Shown piece after piece: positions 28,775 to 37,742 of a DNA stretch of 64,000 bases; the stretch's first letter is position 1, and each line of letters begins with the position of its first letter. Made by a program: the position numbers and the translations under genes. The DNA comes from Gordonia paraffinivorans NBRC 108238. GTDB taxonomy: Bacteria > Actinomycetota > Actinomycetes > Mycobacteriales > Mycobacteriaceae. Below the pieces are notes generated by a model. It was not told where the DNA came from, made no database searches, and saw only the letters and a list, made by a program, of their open reading frames with translations. The stretch lies in NCBI RefSeq assembly GCF_000344155.1, contig NZ_BAOQ01000009.1, positions 1 to 64,000 of the forward strand, given 5' to 3'.

Positions 28775-28966
28775 TCAGGCCACGACCGTTGGGGCGCAGC
28801 GATCTTCACGATTCGTACAGATTTCGGCAGCCGCCTCGGCACCGGCTCGCAGGTCGTAGGCGGTCTGCGTCTGTGGGTCCCCGTCGATCCAACCACGTTC
28901 GCGGTCGGGGTCGCCGGGGCTTTCGGCGAAGGCCTCCGGCGGCGGGAGCCGGCCCGGCCCGCACAC
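28775..28966 (-). CDS. possible small protein between VOC and UvrA-like genes
   Basis: A 63-codon frame starts at a GTG 3 bases after the VOC stop and ends 10 bases before the UvrA-like ATG, so it fills the gap exactly. Its product (PPPEAFAESPGDPDRERGW near the start, DLRAGAEAAAEIC towards the end) is acidic and not Arg/Pro shadow-like. I do not recognise it. It could be a small coupled protein, a broken gene end or chance. Confidence 0.35.
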   Translation of the reverse strand: MCGPGRLPPPEAFAESPGDPDRERGWIDGDPQTQTAYDLRAGAEAAAEICTNREDRCAPTVVA

Positions 28967-28969
28967 GGG

Positions 28970-29380
28970 TCAGCTCGCCTGGTCGATGCGGATGAGGTTG
29001 CCGGAGGGATCCCGCACGGCGGCGTCGCGCACGCCGTAGGGCTGATCCATCGGCTCCTGCACCACGTCGGCGCCCTCTGCCTGCAGCTTCTCGAACAGGC
29101 CGTCGAGGTCCTCGGTGGCGAGAGTCAGTGCGCCGTAGGCACCCTTGGCGATGAGTTCGAGGATCGTCTGGCGCTCGGCGTCGGTGATACCGGGTTCGGC
29201 GCCGGGCGGGTACAGGACGACCGAGGTGCCGGGCTGGTTCGGCGGTCCGACGGTGAGCCACCGCATGCCCTCGTAACCGACGTCCTTGCGGACCTCGAAA
29301 CCGAGGAGATCGCGGTAGAAGCCGAGTGTCGCTTCGGCATCGGTGTGCGGGAGGAATGCGTACTGGATGGTGATGTTCAT
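28970..29380 (-). CDS. VOC (glyoxalase/bleomycin-resistance) family protein
   Basis: The 136-residue protein has one pair of beta-alpha-beta-beta-beta units typical of VOC proteins: MNITIQYAFLPHTDAEATLGFYRDLLGFEV at the start and GNLIRIDQ at the end, with a Glu/Asp-rich middle (ALTLATEDLDGLFEKLQAEG). It may bind a metal or an antibiotic-like ligand. ATG 29380 lies 20 bp after the AraC-type gene, with which it probably forms an operon. AraC-type regulator plus VOC protein is a recurring bacterial gene pair. Confidence 0.85.
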   Translation of the reverse strand: MNITIQYAFLPHTDAEATLGFYRDLLGFEVRKDVGYEGMRWLTVGPPNQPGTSVVLYPPGAEPGITDAERQTILELIAKGAYGALTLATEDLDGLFEKLQAEGADVVQEPMDQPYGVRDAAVRDPSGNLIRIDQAS

Positions 29381-29400
29381 GGGATTCAGGCTAGGCAGCG

Positions 29401-29832
29401 TCAGCCGCGCCGCGCTTCTCGATTCCTGATCGGTCTGGTGACGTTCTTGGCCATGCACGACGGGATGCCGTCGGCCTCGTCGCCGAAACGCTCCCGGTAG
29501 ACGGTCGGGGAAACGCCGACGAGCTCGGTGAAGCGCGTGCTGAAGGTGCCCAGCGATTGGCAACCGACCTCGAAGCAGACCTCGGTGACGCTGAGGTCGC
29601 CCCGGCGGAGAAGGGTCATCGCACGTTCGATACGGCGGGTCATCAGATACGAATACGGGGATTCGCCGTAGGCCTGTTTGAACTTTCGGCTCAGGTGTCC
29701 GGCCGACATGTTCACGCCGCGCGCGAGCGCCTCGACGTCGAGGGGTTGCGCGTACTCGCGGTCTATCCGGTCGCGGACCCTGCGCAGCAGCGTGAGGTCA
29801 CGAAGACGCTGGGCGTCGTCGGATCGGGGCAT
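29401..29832 (-). CDS. AraC-family regulator, DNA-binding domain only
   Basis: The 143-residue protein is little more than the double helix-turn-helix of AraC/XylS: the first HTH lies in DVEALARGVNMSAGHLSRKF, the second in SVTEVCFEVGCQSLGTFSTR, and the closing GVSPTVYRER is typical. There is no ligand-binding domain, so it may respond through another protein or bind constitutively. It is 41 bp behind the phosphomannomutase gene and 20 bp ahead of the VOC gene. Likely target: its own operon (VOC, UvrA-like). Confidence 0.88.
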   Translation of the reverse strand: MPRSDDAQRLRDLTLLRRVRDRIDREYAQPLDVEALARGVNMSAGHLSRKFKQAYGESPYSYLMTRRIERAMTLLRRGDLSVTEVCFEVGCQSLGTFSTRFTELVGVSPTVYRERFGDEADGIPSCMAKNVTRPIRNREARRG

Positions 29833-29873
29833 GGCCTCGATGGTAGGCCCGGTCCCGGGTCCGGGACGCGGCT

Positions 29874-31538
29874 TCAGCTGCGCAGAAGCGTGGCGACGTC
29901 GCCCTTCAACGCGGCGAGGCGAGCGGCGGCCGCATCCCGCGGGATCGTGCCGTCCGGGCAGCCGAGGACCACCTCGAGGTAGCACTTGAGCTTCGGTTCG
30001 GTGCCCGACGGCCGGATGACGACCCGGTCGTCGGCCGCGGTGCGCAGGAGGATGCCGTCGGTCGGCGGGAGGCCTGCGGAGCCGTCGGCGAGGTCGCGGA
30101 ACTCCACGACGTCGGAGCCGGCGAGCGAGGCGACGTGCGAGTCGCGGAGCCGGGACATCATCGGGGCGATCTCGGCGACGTCGTCGACGCGGATCGTGAG
30201 CGGCGCGGTGGCGTGCAGGCCGTGGCGTCGGGCGAGGTCGTCGAGCTGGTCCTCCAGGGTCCGGCCGCGTCGGGCCAGGTCCTCGACGAGGTCGACGACG
30301 CGGACCATCGCGGAGATGCCGTCCTTGTCGCGTACCGCTTCCGGATCGGTGCAGTAGCCGATCGCCTCCTCGTACCCGAACCGGAGGTCGGGGGTGCGCG
30401 CGATCCACTTGAAGCCGGTGAGCGTCGCCGCGAAGTCCAGTCCGTGGTGGGCGGCGATCTTGCCGAGCAGCCGGCTCGACACGATCGAGCAGGCCAGCGT
30501 GTGCCCGGCACGATCGGGGTCGGAGGCGGCCTGCTCCCCCAGCAGCCAGCCGAGCTCGTCGCCGGACAACTGTCGCCAGCCGCCGTCGCGGGTGGGTGTC
30601 GCCACCGAGCAGCGATCCGCGTCGGGGTCGAGGGCGATCACGACGTGCGCGTCGACGGAGCGCGCGAGGTCGAGGGCGAGGTCGAGAGCACCTGGCTCCT
30701 CCGGGTTGGGGAAGGCGACGGTCGGGAAGTCCGGGTCGGGCGTGAACTGGTCGTCGACGACATGGACGTCGGAGACGCCCGCGCGGTCGAGGACGGCGAG
30801 CGCGGTCTGCCCGCCGACCCCGTGGAGAGCGGTGAGCACGACGCGCACCGGACTGGGTGCGGTGGAGCGCCGGAGGCCCGCGGTGCGGCGGATGTAGGCG
30901 TCGACGATCTCGTCGTCGAGCGCGGTGATGCCGGCCGTGGTCCGTGGGACCTCGTCGGCCGGTGGTGCGGTGTCGATGCGGGCGGCGATCTCGACGTCGG
31001 CGGGCGAGATGATCTGGACACCGCGCCCCGCGTCGTCGGTCGCGCGCCCGCCGAGATAGACCTTGTAGCCGTTGTCCGCGGGCGGGTTGTGCGAGGCCGT
31101 GATCATCACCCCGGCGTCGCAGTCGAGCGCACGCGTGGCGTATGCGGTGAGCGGGGTGGGCAGCCGACGCGGGAGTGTGAGCACGGTGAGCCCCTGCGCG
31201 GCAAGGACTTCGGCAGTAGCGTCGAGGAAGGCGTCGGAGCCGCGCCGGGCGTCGCACCCGACGACGACGCGGGCGTCCGGACCGACGGTGTCGACGAGGT
31301 AGCGACCCAGGCCGTGGGTCGCGCGGACGACGGTCGCGACGTTCATGCGGCTCTCCCCCGCCCCGACCTCACCGCGCAGGCCGGCGGTGCCGAAGGTCAG
31401 GGGTCCGCGGAATCGGGACCCCAGTTCGGCGACTGCGGCGGCGTCCCCTCCGTCGGCGGCGTCGATCAGCCGGGTCAGTTCGGCACGGGCGGCCGGGTCC
31501 GGGTCGTGGTCTCGCCAGGTGCGCGCGGTCTCGATCAC
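29874..31538 (-). CDS. pmmB: phosphomannomutase/phosphoglucomutase
   Basis: The protein is about 554 residues and has the four-domain alpha-D-phosphohexomutase layout. Key motifs are the active-site phosphoserine loop in VMITASHNPPADNGYKVYL, the metal loop DPDADR, and the C-terminal phosphate-binding RPSGTEPKLKCYLE. It interconverts hexose 1- and 6-phosphates and feeds GDP-mannose or ADP/UDP-glucose pathways. GTG 31538 fits the family length; the frame stays open to 31739, but the extra part is Arg/Ser-rich and overlaps the upstream gene. It lies next to a GlgC-like gene, which suggests a shared sugar-phosphate role. Confidence 0.86.
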   Translation of the reverse strand: MIETARTWRDHDPDPAARAELTRLIDAADGGDAAAVAELGSRFRGPLTFGTAGLRGEVGAGESRMNVATVVRATHGLGRYLVDTVGPDARVVVGCDARRGSDAFLDATAEVLAAQGLTVLTLPRRLPTPLTAYATRALDCDAGVMITASHNPPADNGYKVYLGGRATDDAGRGVQIISPADVEIAARIDTAPPADEVPRTTAGITALDDEIVDAYIRRTAGLRRSTAPSPVRVVLTALHGVGGQTALAVLDRAGVSDVHVVDDQFTPDPDFPTVAFPNPEEPGALDLALDLARSVDAHVVIALDPDADRCSVATPTRDGGWRQLSGDELGWLLGEQAASDPDRAGHTLACSIVSSRLLGKIAAHHGLDFAATLTGFKWIARTPDLRFGYEEAIGYCTDPEAVRDKDGISAMVRVVDLVEDLARRGRTLEDQLDDLARRHGLHATAPLTIRVDDVAEIAPMMSRLRDSHVASLAGSDVVEFRDLADGSAGLPPTDGILLRTAADDRVVIRPSGTEPKLKCYLEVVLGCPDGTIPRDAAAARLAALKGDVATLLRS

Positions 31539-31581
31539 GCGCGCGAGGCTATCAGCCCAGGTCGTCTCCCATGCGGCCGTG

Positions 31582-32813
31582 TCAGCGGACTCGGCGGTTG
31601 GACCCGACGCGCGCTCCCATCGCGACCCGGGCCCCGCGAAGAATCTGCGTGTCCATGCCGACGAGGGTGATCTTCTCTGTCGGGACCGGGCGAATCCGGG
31701 GGTGCCCGCCGACAGTTGCGTTCGGTCCGACCCGGACACGTTCGTCGACGATCGACCAGGCGACCGTCGCGCCGGCGCCGATGACCGAGTCGGCGAAGAC
31801 GATGCTGTCGACGACCGTCGCGCCCTTCTCCACTATGACCCCGGGGCCGAGCACGCTGCGCCGGACGGTGCCCCGCACGCGGGACCCACTGCTCAGGAGA
31901 CTGTCCTCCACGACGGATCCGGCGTCGACGCGGGCGGCGGACCGCTGGGGCTGGTTGGTGAGGATCCGCCGGTCCGAGCGGAAGACGTCGAGCTTTCCGC
32001 CGATCAGGTCACGGTGCGCCTGCAGATAGGTCTCGGGGCGCCCGGCGTCGATCCAATACCCGGACATCGCGTGGGCGACGGTCTTCCCGCGGTCGACGAA
32101 CCACGGCAGCAGGTGCTCGCCGAAGTCGCCGAGGCCGGTGTCGTCGGCCGCCGAGTCCCGGGTGGTGTCGCGCTTGAGGGTCTCGAGACCCTCGACGAGG
32201 ACCTCCGGGTCGTAGATGAAGATCTCGGTCGCGATGGTGCGGGTCTTCGCGCGGTCGGGCTTGTACCGGAACTCTCGGACGGTGCCGTCCCGGCGGGTGG
32301 TGACCGTGGCGTGTTGCGACGCCTCGTCGAGCGACACGTGGTGGTGACAACGGTGCACTCCGCGCCGTGGCCTCGGTGGGTGTCGAGGGCGTCGCGGAAG
32401 TCGAAGTCGTAGACATGGTCTGCGCTCATCACGATGACCTCGGCCGGAGACCGCTCGGCGATGCGGTCGCGGATGCGGTAGAGAAGGTCGGCGTTGCCGG
32501 TGGCGAAACCGTCCTCGGTCTCGGCTGCATCGGTCTGCTCGGGCATGACGATCCGGAGGCCGCCACGAGTCCGGTCCAGGTCCCAGGGCCGCCCGCCCGC
32601 GACGAGTCGGGTGAGGCTCTCCGCCTGGTACTGCACGCACAGCCAGACGTCGTCGATGTGGGAGTGGTGCAGGTTCGACAGCGGGAAGTCGATCAATTGG
32701 TAGTTCCCCGCGAACGGCAACGCCGGTTTGGCACGCCGATCGGTCAGGACCTCCATACGGGAACCACGCCCGCCGGCCTGCACGATCGCGAGTACGTCTG
32801 AGTGCCTCATCAA
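31582..32813 (-). pseudogene. GlgC-like glucose-1-phosphate nucleotidyltransferase, broken by a -1 frameshift
   Basis: Two overlapping frames together give one protein of about 410 residues. From ATG 32813 one frame encodes a nucleotidyltransferase: LAIVQAGGRGSRMEVLTDRR, AKPALPFAGNYQLIDFPLSN, VMSADHVYDFDF. It then fails near 32340 after ECTVVTTT. The neighbouring frame resumes with HVSLDEASQHATVTT and continues to 31582 through FIYDPEVLVEGLE, WIDAGRPETYLQAH and a left-handed beta-helix tail (GPGVIVEKGATVV). One extra base near 32336-32342, where the plus strand reads CACGTGGTGGTGAC, would restore the frame. Either the gene is recently inactivated or the sequence lost a G in a GGTGGTG run. The intact enzyme would make ADP- or another NDP-glucose. 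Confidence 0.85.
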
Positions 32814-32873
32814 CCAAGTGTGCCCGAGGCCGGAGGCCGCGTCCGGTAGGTTCGCTGTGCAAACCGGGAGGAC

Positions 32874-33980
32874 ATGGTGGAACGAGTCGAGTGCCTGGTG
32901 GTGGGCGGCGGGATCGTCGGGCTGGCGGTCGCGCGGGCACTGGCCGAGACCGGCCGCGAAACGGTGGTGCTGGAGCCCGCGGATACCGTTGGCGCGCAGA
33001 CGACTTCGCGGAGTTCAGAGGTCATCCACGCCGGGATCTACTATCCCGAGGGCAGCCTGAAGGCGCGGTTGTGTGTACGAGGCCGCGAGATGCTGACGCG
33101 GTATTGCGACGAGCGCGGGGTTGCCCGGCGCCGGCCGGGAAAGCTGATCGTGGCGACCGACGAGGCCCAACTCGGACGACTCGAGATACTGCTGCGGCAC
33201 GGGCTGGCGAACGGGGTCGACGACCTGCGTCGGGTCGGCGCCACCGAACTGCACGAGCTGGAGCCCGAAGTGCGTGGGGTGGGTGCGCTGCTGTCGCCGT
33301 CGACCGGGATCGTCGACGTCGCCGGTGTGGTCCGCGCCTTGCGACGCGACGTCGAGGACCGTGGAGGCGCTGTGGCGTTGCGCAGCAAGGTGGTCGGCGG
33401 ACGGATCGACGGCAGCGGAGCGACGGTGGAGCTGGCCGATGGGAGTTCGGCATCGGCGAAGGTCGTCGTGAACTGTGCCGGGCTCGGCGCGTGGGATGTC
33501 GCGCGGTCGCTCGACGGTTACGGCGGCCCTGTCCCCCGGCGTCATCTGGCCAAGGGAAACTATTTCGGATTGTCCGGTGCGCGGGCACCTTTCGCTCATC
33601 TCGTCTATCCGGTCCCGGTCGACGGCGGCCTCGGTGTGCATTTCACGATGGACCTCGACGGCGCCGCCCGGTTCGGTCCGGACGTGGAGTGGCTGGACGC
33701 TGACGAACCGGACTACTCGGTCGACGAGACCCGGCGGGATTCGTTCGAGGAGTCGATCCGGCGGTACTGGCCGGGTCTCCCCGACGGCGCGCTGACCCCT
33801 GCCTACGCCGGCGTCCGACCGAAGGTCGGGGGTCCGGGTGAGGCCGCCGCGGACTTCGCCATCCTCGGCCCGGACGAGCACGGGGTTCCCGGACTCGTGC
33901 ACCTGTTCGGGATCGAGTCCCCGGGGATCACCTCGTCGTTGGCCATCGGACAGTACGTGGTCGGGGTGTTGGGTGGCTGA
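32874..33980 (+). CDS. L-2-hydroxyglutarate oxidase-like FAD oxidoreductase
   Basis: The 368-residue protein has the FAD Rossmann motif CLVVGGGIVGLAVARALAE at the N-terminus, followed by SSEVIHAGIYYPEGSLKARL and, at the end, GIESPGITSSLAIGQYV, which are characteristic of the LhgO/L2HGDH group of the D-amino-acid-oxidase-like fold. It would oxidise L-2-hydroxyglutarate or a related 2-hydroxy acid to the keto acid. ATG 32874 follows a GGAGG-rich stretch. It is divergent from the GlgC-like gene with a 60-bp gap. Confidence 0.8.
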   Translation: MVERVECLVVGGGIVGLAVARALAETGRETVVLEPADTVGAQTTSRSSEVIHAGIYYPEGSLKARLCVRGREMLTRYCDERGVARRRPGKLIVATDEAQLGRLEILLRHGLANGVDDLRRVGATELHELEPEVRGVGALLSPSTGIVDVAGVVRALRRDVEDRGGAVALRSKVVGGRIDGSGATVELADGSSASAKVVVNCAGLGAWDVARSLDGYGGPVPRRHLAKGNYFGLSGARAPFAHLVYPVPVDGGLGVHFTMDLDGAARFGPDVEWLDADEPDYSVDETRRDSFEESIRRYWPGLPDGALTPAYAGVRPKVGGPGEAAADFAILGPDEHGVPGLVHLFGIESPGITSSLAIGQYVVGVLGG

Positions 33981-34286
33981 GGCGTGGGCGGCGCGTGGTG
34001 CCCTGAGGCCTTGACGGCCGGGCGGCTGCTTCCCGAGGTCGCGGATCGGCTTGCGATGGTCCGGCGAATTGTCGATTCTGCGATGCCAGAAGACTTCTCG
34101 CACGCTCCGGCCGGGTGTCGCCGGTGGGGTTCCCGCTCGGGCTCGCAGTCCGGGAGGGTTGCCGGAGATTCTTGTCAGACCCCTCATGTACAACGGATGT
34201 CAACGAATTGTTGATGACTGTGCAGCCGACGACGCCGCTCCCTTGAACGCCGCACCCCACGTCCCGTCAGCGTGAAAGCAGCAGTC
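33981..34286. promoter_or_regulatory. intergenic region ahead of the DUF222/HNH gene
   Basis: This 306-bp gap holds no credible gene. The one clear element is a 15-base palindrome at 34200-34214 (TCAAC, GAATT, GTTGA), about 75 bp before the HNH gene, which may be an operator. No convincing -35/-10 pair is seen. Confidence 0.3.
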
Positions 34287-35531
34287 ATGTCCACCATTCC
34301 TCTCGAGGAGATCCTCGACCTCCTCATCCAGAAGCGGCCACCGGCCGACGACCCCACCGGTCAAGCCACCCACACCGCCCTCACCACCTGGCTCAAGATC
34401 CGCAACATCGCAGACCACCAGATCACCACCCACACAGCCACACTCACCCCCACCGCCGACAGGGCCGGCACCACACCCACCAGAATGCTCATCACCCTCG
34501 GCTGCCCACCCGCGGCCGCCACACGATTCGCACACAACGCCACCCACCTCGACACCCTCTGCTCCACCACCGGCCACGCCGCCGACGCCCGACTCCCCGC
34601 GGAAACCGTCGACGCCATCACCCGCGGCATCACCACCATCGCGCGACGCTGCCCCACCCCGCTCTCCGACACCACCCGCCGCGAGTACGAGACCGACCTC
34701 CTCACCCAAGCGCTGTCCGGCGCCACCCCGGCCGAGATCCGCACCCGCGCACACACCATCGCCACCACCCTCACCGACACCACAGGCGCCATCCCCGCCT
34801 GCGACGACAAGAACCTCGACACCCTGTCACACACGATCACCGATGACCGACGCATCGACTTGCGCGCCAACATCACCCAGGTCGTCGGCGAAAAACTGAT
34901 CGCCATGATCGACGAACGCGCCATCCCCCGACCCGAACCCGACGGCTCACCCGACCGACGCACAGCCGACCAACGCCGCGTCGACGCACTGGAATTGCTG
35001 CTCGATCACGCAGCACTCGGCGCAGCCACCGACACCATCGGCGCACCCCGCACCCAGATCTCCCTGCTCATCCCCGCCGACGGGGGCGACCCCGCCACCA
35101 TGCCCTGGACCGGAGCAATCACCCACGCCACCGCCCGACGCCTTTCCTGCGACGGCACCATCACCGAAATCATCATCGACGGCGATACCGTGCCCCTACA
35201 GATGGGACGCGAACGCCGACTGTTCCCACCCCACATCCGCAAAGCGGTCACTATCCGCGACCACACCTGCATCGCATGCGGCGCACCACCCTCGCATTGC
35301 CAAGTCCACCACATCGAACACTGGACCGAACACGACGGCGAAACCAACCTTGACAACGGCTGCCTACTCTGCCAACGGTGCCACACCCGAGTCCACCACC
35401 ACGGCTGGAACATCACCCTCGGCCACGACCGCCACCCGTGGCTCATCCCACCCACCGACATCGACCCACACCAACGCCCGCTACCCGCCCACAACCGACG
35501 CACTATGACACTCGACGCACTCGCAGCCTGA
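34287..35531 (+). CDS. DUF222 / HNH endonuclease-like protein (13E12 repeat family)
   Basis: The protein of about 414 residues is a typical actinobacterial DUF222-HNH protein. A helical DUF222 region (about 20-290) is followed by an HNH domain with four zinc cysteines (CIACGAPP and CLLCQRCH) and the catalytic-type His pair in CQVHHIEHWTEHDGETN. These multi-copy families, called 13E12 in M. tuberculosis, behave like mobile genes, though their function is unclear. Its codons end in C unusually often, giving long runs of CCACC and ACCAC that set it apart from its neighbours. ATG 34287 is used; GTG 34272 is an alternative. A curious rRNA-leader-like motif and a large hairpin lie downstream. Confidence 0.85.
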   Translation: MSTIPLEEILDLLIQKRPPADDPTGQATHTALTTWLKIRNIADHQITTHTATLTPTADRAGTTPTRMLITLGCPPAAATRFAHNATHLDTLCSTTGHAADARLPAETVDAITRGITTIARRCPTPLSDTTRREYETDLLTQALSGATPAEIRTRAHTIATTLTDTTGAIPACDDKNLDTLSHTITDDRRIDLRANITQVVGEKLIAMIDERAIPRPEPDGSPDRRTADQRRVDALELLLDHAALGAATDTIGAPRTQISLLIPADGGDPATMPWTGAITHATARRLSCDGTITEIIIDGDTVPLQMGRERRLFPPHIRKAVTIRDHTCIACGAPPSHCQVHHIEHWTEHDGETNLDNGCLLCQRCHTRVHHHGWNITLGHDRHPWLIPPTDIDPHQRPLPAHNRRTMTLDALAA

Positions 35532-35708
35532 CCCGGACCCGCCGTCAGGGCCGGCACTCGAATCGGGCGCGGACTGGAAAGCCCAACCCCATCAGGGCGT
35601 CGAGGGAACCGTGACCACGAGTCCCTCGTCTGATCCACCACCTCGCGCGGGCCGGCGGACCCGCACTCTCAGAACCGAGGTTCCGCGGGCTGCTCCGGCA
35701 GACCGTAC

Positions 35709-35735
35709 GTGCTCTTTGAGAACTCAACAGTGAAT
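35709..35735 (+). other. rRNA-leader-like motif without an rRNA gene
   Basis: The stretch GTGCTCTTTGAGAACTCAAC then AGTGAAT closely resembles the conserved CTTTGAGAACTCAACAGTG element found in rRNA leaders and spacers of Mycobacteriales. Its core TTGAG-AA-CTCAA is palindromic. No rRNA gene is in the window, so this is an orphan copy or a look-alike. Confidence 0.45.
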
Positions 35736-35754
35736 AGCGATACGGGTCCACAGA

Positions 35755-35811
35755 CACGGATTCCGTTCGCGCTCACCGATCCATGTCGGTTGAGCGCGAA
35801 CGGAATCCGTG
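35755..35811. terminator. very strong 57-nt hairpin between convergent genes
   Basis: The arms starting CACGGATTCCGTTCGCGCTC and ending GAGCGCGAACGGAATCCGTG pair perfectly over 20 bp. The stem continues through CCGA/TCGG with one bulge and a 6-base TCCATG loop. It lies between the DUF222/HNH gene (plus) and the DUF2236 gene (minus). It is most likely a bidirectional terminator, although it lacks a T-run and is longer than usual; a mobile-element end is an alternative. Confidence 0.65.
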
Positions 35812-35864
35812 GAGGTACCGAGTCGATGCGCCCCCAACACCGTCGCCTCGACCCGGCTGGTCGA

Positions 35865-36851
35865 TCATCGAGAGGCGTACTTGTACGCAGCGCTCTTCTT
35901 CTCGCGTCGCTTCATCGCCTGGATGGCGTCGTTGTGTCGGCGGGCGTGGTACGCGAGCGGGAAATAGGTGAGTCGCTCGGGCAGGGTCCGGTAGGCGACC
36001 CGTAGCCTGGCGTGGATCTTCTCCAGGTGGCGCTGTTCCTCGTCGGTCCAACCGAGGCCGAGGATCTCGCGCACGCGTGGGTCCATGACCCCGACGGTGG
36101 TGAGGTAATTGAAGTTCTGGAAAGGCACCGATGCGGTCGCGGCAACCTTCCGCAGCGCCGGTCGCAGGGGCTTGGGCACCGTCTTCGGGACCGGCGGCGC
36201 CGTGCGCATCTGTTCGATCAGTTCGACGGCGACCGGGTGACGCACCAGCTTGTTCTCGATGAAGTCGTCGAAGTACTCGTCGAACTCCTCGAGGGTCTCC
36301 GGATACCCCTTCATGGGGACCTGGAGGATCTTCGCGATGCGCCGGTTGTCGCGGAGCAGCTCCTTGCGTTCCTCCTCGGAGAACTCGCGGCCCAGCATCA
36401 AGGGTGCCGCCGTGGTCATCGTCGGGAATGCGGTCGCGATGACCCATGCATAGGCCTCGGGGTTGAGAGCGCTGATGTGCTTGCCCTCGGCATTTCGCAT
36501 CTGGAGCGGCTGGTGAAGTCTGCGCAGACGCTTGCCCTCTTCGATGGCCTCCTGGCCGCCGTAGGTCCAGCGCAGGACGGAGTCGGCCGAGCGGATTGCG
36601 CGTCCGACCGGGTCCTTGCGGAAGACCGAGAACTTGTCGACGACGTCGCCGATGACCGGATGCATCACCTGCATCACGAACGCAGCGCCGTTGATCGGCA
36701 AGAACGTATAAAGCCCCACGAGTTGGGCGGTCAGCGAGTCCGGCGGGATCAACTCGATGTCGGTGTCGCGATGGTTGATCAGCCGATCCGCAGCCCTCTC
36801 GTCGGCCTCGGCCGACGTAGTGGCGACGGACTCGTCGTGTACCGCGGTCAT
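35865..36851 (-). CDS. DUF2236 / MpaB-like oxygenase family protein
   Basis: The 328-residue protein matches the DUF2236 family (related to rubber oxygenase Lcp and MpaB): FVMQVMHPVIGDVVDKFSVF, DPVGRAIRSADSVLRWTYGG, the His-bearing HQPLQMRNAEGKHISALNPE and a conserved middle with NKLVRHPVAVELIEQM. Family members are largely helical and some bind heme b; the His residues here would suit that. The substrate is unknown. It is followed on its 3' side by the large hairpin, and 120 bp upstream lies the VOC gene on the same strand. Confidence 0.82.
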   Translation of the reverse strand: MTAVHDESVATTSAEADERAADRLINHRDTDIELIPPDSLTAQLVGLYTFLPINGAAFVMQVMHPVIGDVVDKFSVFRKDPVGRAIRSADSVLRWTYGGQEAIEEGKRLRRLHQPLQMRNAEGKHISALNPEAYAWVIATAFPTMTTAAPLMLGREFSEEERKELLRDNRRIAKILQVPMKGYPETLEEFDEYFDDFIENKLVRHPVAVELIEQMRTAPPVPKTVPKPLRPALRKVAATASVPFQNFNYLTTVGVMDPRVREILGLGWTDEEQRHLEKIHARLRVAYRTLPERLTYFPLAYHARRHNDAIQAMKRREKKSAAYKYASR

Positions 36852-36971
36852 GACACCCCTATCTCGACCGAAGCCGCTTTCGACAACATTCGTAGTCAGA
36901 TTAGCGCAGCAGACGTCGAAAGGACAGACTCAGCTTGTGGACCGGCGACGCACCCCGCGACGTACGAGGGT

Positions 36972-37742
36972 TCAGGCCGGTCCGATGACGACGGTTCGGG
37001 TTCCGAGCGCACGCTCGCGAACGGTGAAGATGCGGGTGCCCTTCTTGCGTCCGGCGCGGATCTCACTGACATCGAGTCCTACGTCCGACAACCGCGCGTG
37101 GGTGACCTCGATGTCGGGCGCCCGCCACGCGACACCCCAGAGCGATGCGGCTGCCGAAGGGGCAGGGGTGTCCGCCGCACGGATACCGGTGACCACCTCG
37201 ACGATGAGGTCGTCGGCGCGGAAGAAGAGCTGACGAGCAGCGTCGCCGATCGGCTGGTCGAGCCGGAAGTCCAGCCCGAAGACGCCGCCCAACAGCGCGA
37301 CGGCGCGGTCACGGTCGTCGCCGGCGAAGACGAGATGGTCCATCCCGGTGATGTCGCCGACCGGGATCGGCTCGGAGCCCGAGGCCTCGGCGATCCCGAG
37401 TGGCGTCGTCTCCCCCACCGGACCGGGATCAGATTGGCCGTCGGACACCGGGAAGCCCCGTCGGATCAGGAGCCGCCGGGCCGCGGCCAGATCGTCGACG
37501 GTGAAGTACACACGATGCTCGGCGTCGAACGCCGCATCGCCCTCGGCGTCGGCGCCGGCGGATTCGCGTAGGCGCAGCTCCGTATTGCCGACGACCACGG
37601 AGAACGAGTCTCCTCCCGACGACGAACCGTCCGGAAGGCCCAGGAGCGCGGCGTGTGCTCGCGCGGTGTCGGCGGTGTTCGGGCAGGCGAGTTCGACGAG
37701 CACGGTCGGCACGGGACGGGATGACGAGATCGGCGGGATCAC
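36972..37742 (-). CDS. glyoxalase-like VOC protein, two-unit
   Basis: The 256-residue protein has two VOC halves. The first (residues about 12-105) includes VLVELACPNTADTARAHAALLGLP and HRVYFTVDDLAAARRLLIRRG. The second (about 125-250) includes ITGMDHLVFAGDDRDRAVALLG and DDLIVEVVTGI. It resembles glyoxalase-like proteins conserved in Mycobacteriales; no specific reaction can be assigned. ATG 37742 overlaps the stop of the small gene upstream as ATGA, so the two are co-translated. Confidence 0.75.
   Translation of the reverse strand: MIPPISSSRPVPTVLVELACPNTADTARAHAALLGLPDGSSSGGDSFSVVVGNTELRLRESAGADAEGDAAFDAEHRVYFTVDDLAAARRLLIRRGFPVSDGQSDPGPVGETTPLGIAEASGSEPIPVGDITGMDHLVFAGDDRDRAVALLGGVFGLDFRLDQPIGDAARQLFFRADDLIVEVVTGIRAADTPAPSAAASLWGVAWRAPDIEVTHARLSDVGLDVSEIRAGRKKGTRIFTVRERALGTRTVVIGPA

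Noticed and set aside
31582..32940. Two separate genes in the GlgC-like region
   Set aside because: Each frame holds only half of one nucleotidyltransferase and they join with a single-base change, so one broken gene explains both.
35755..35811. Recombination (attC or IS-end) site
   Set aside because: There is no integrase or transposase gene nearby and no flanking direct repeat that I can see; a terminator between convergent genes is simpler.
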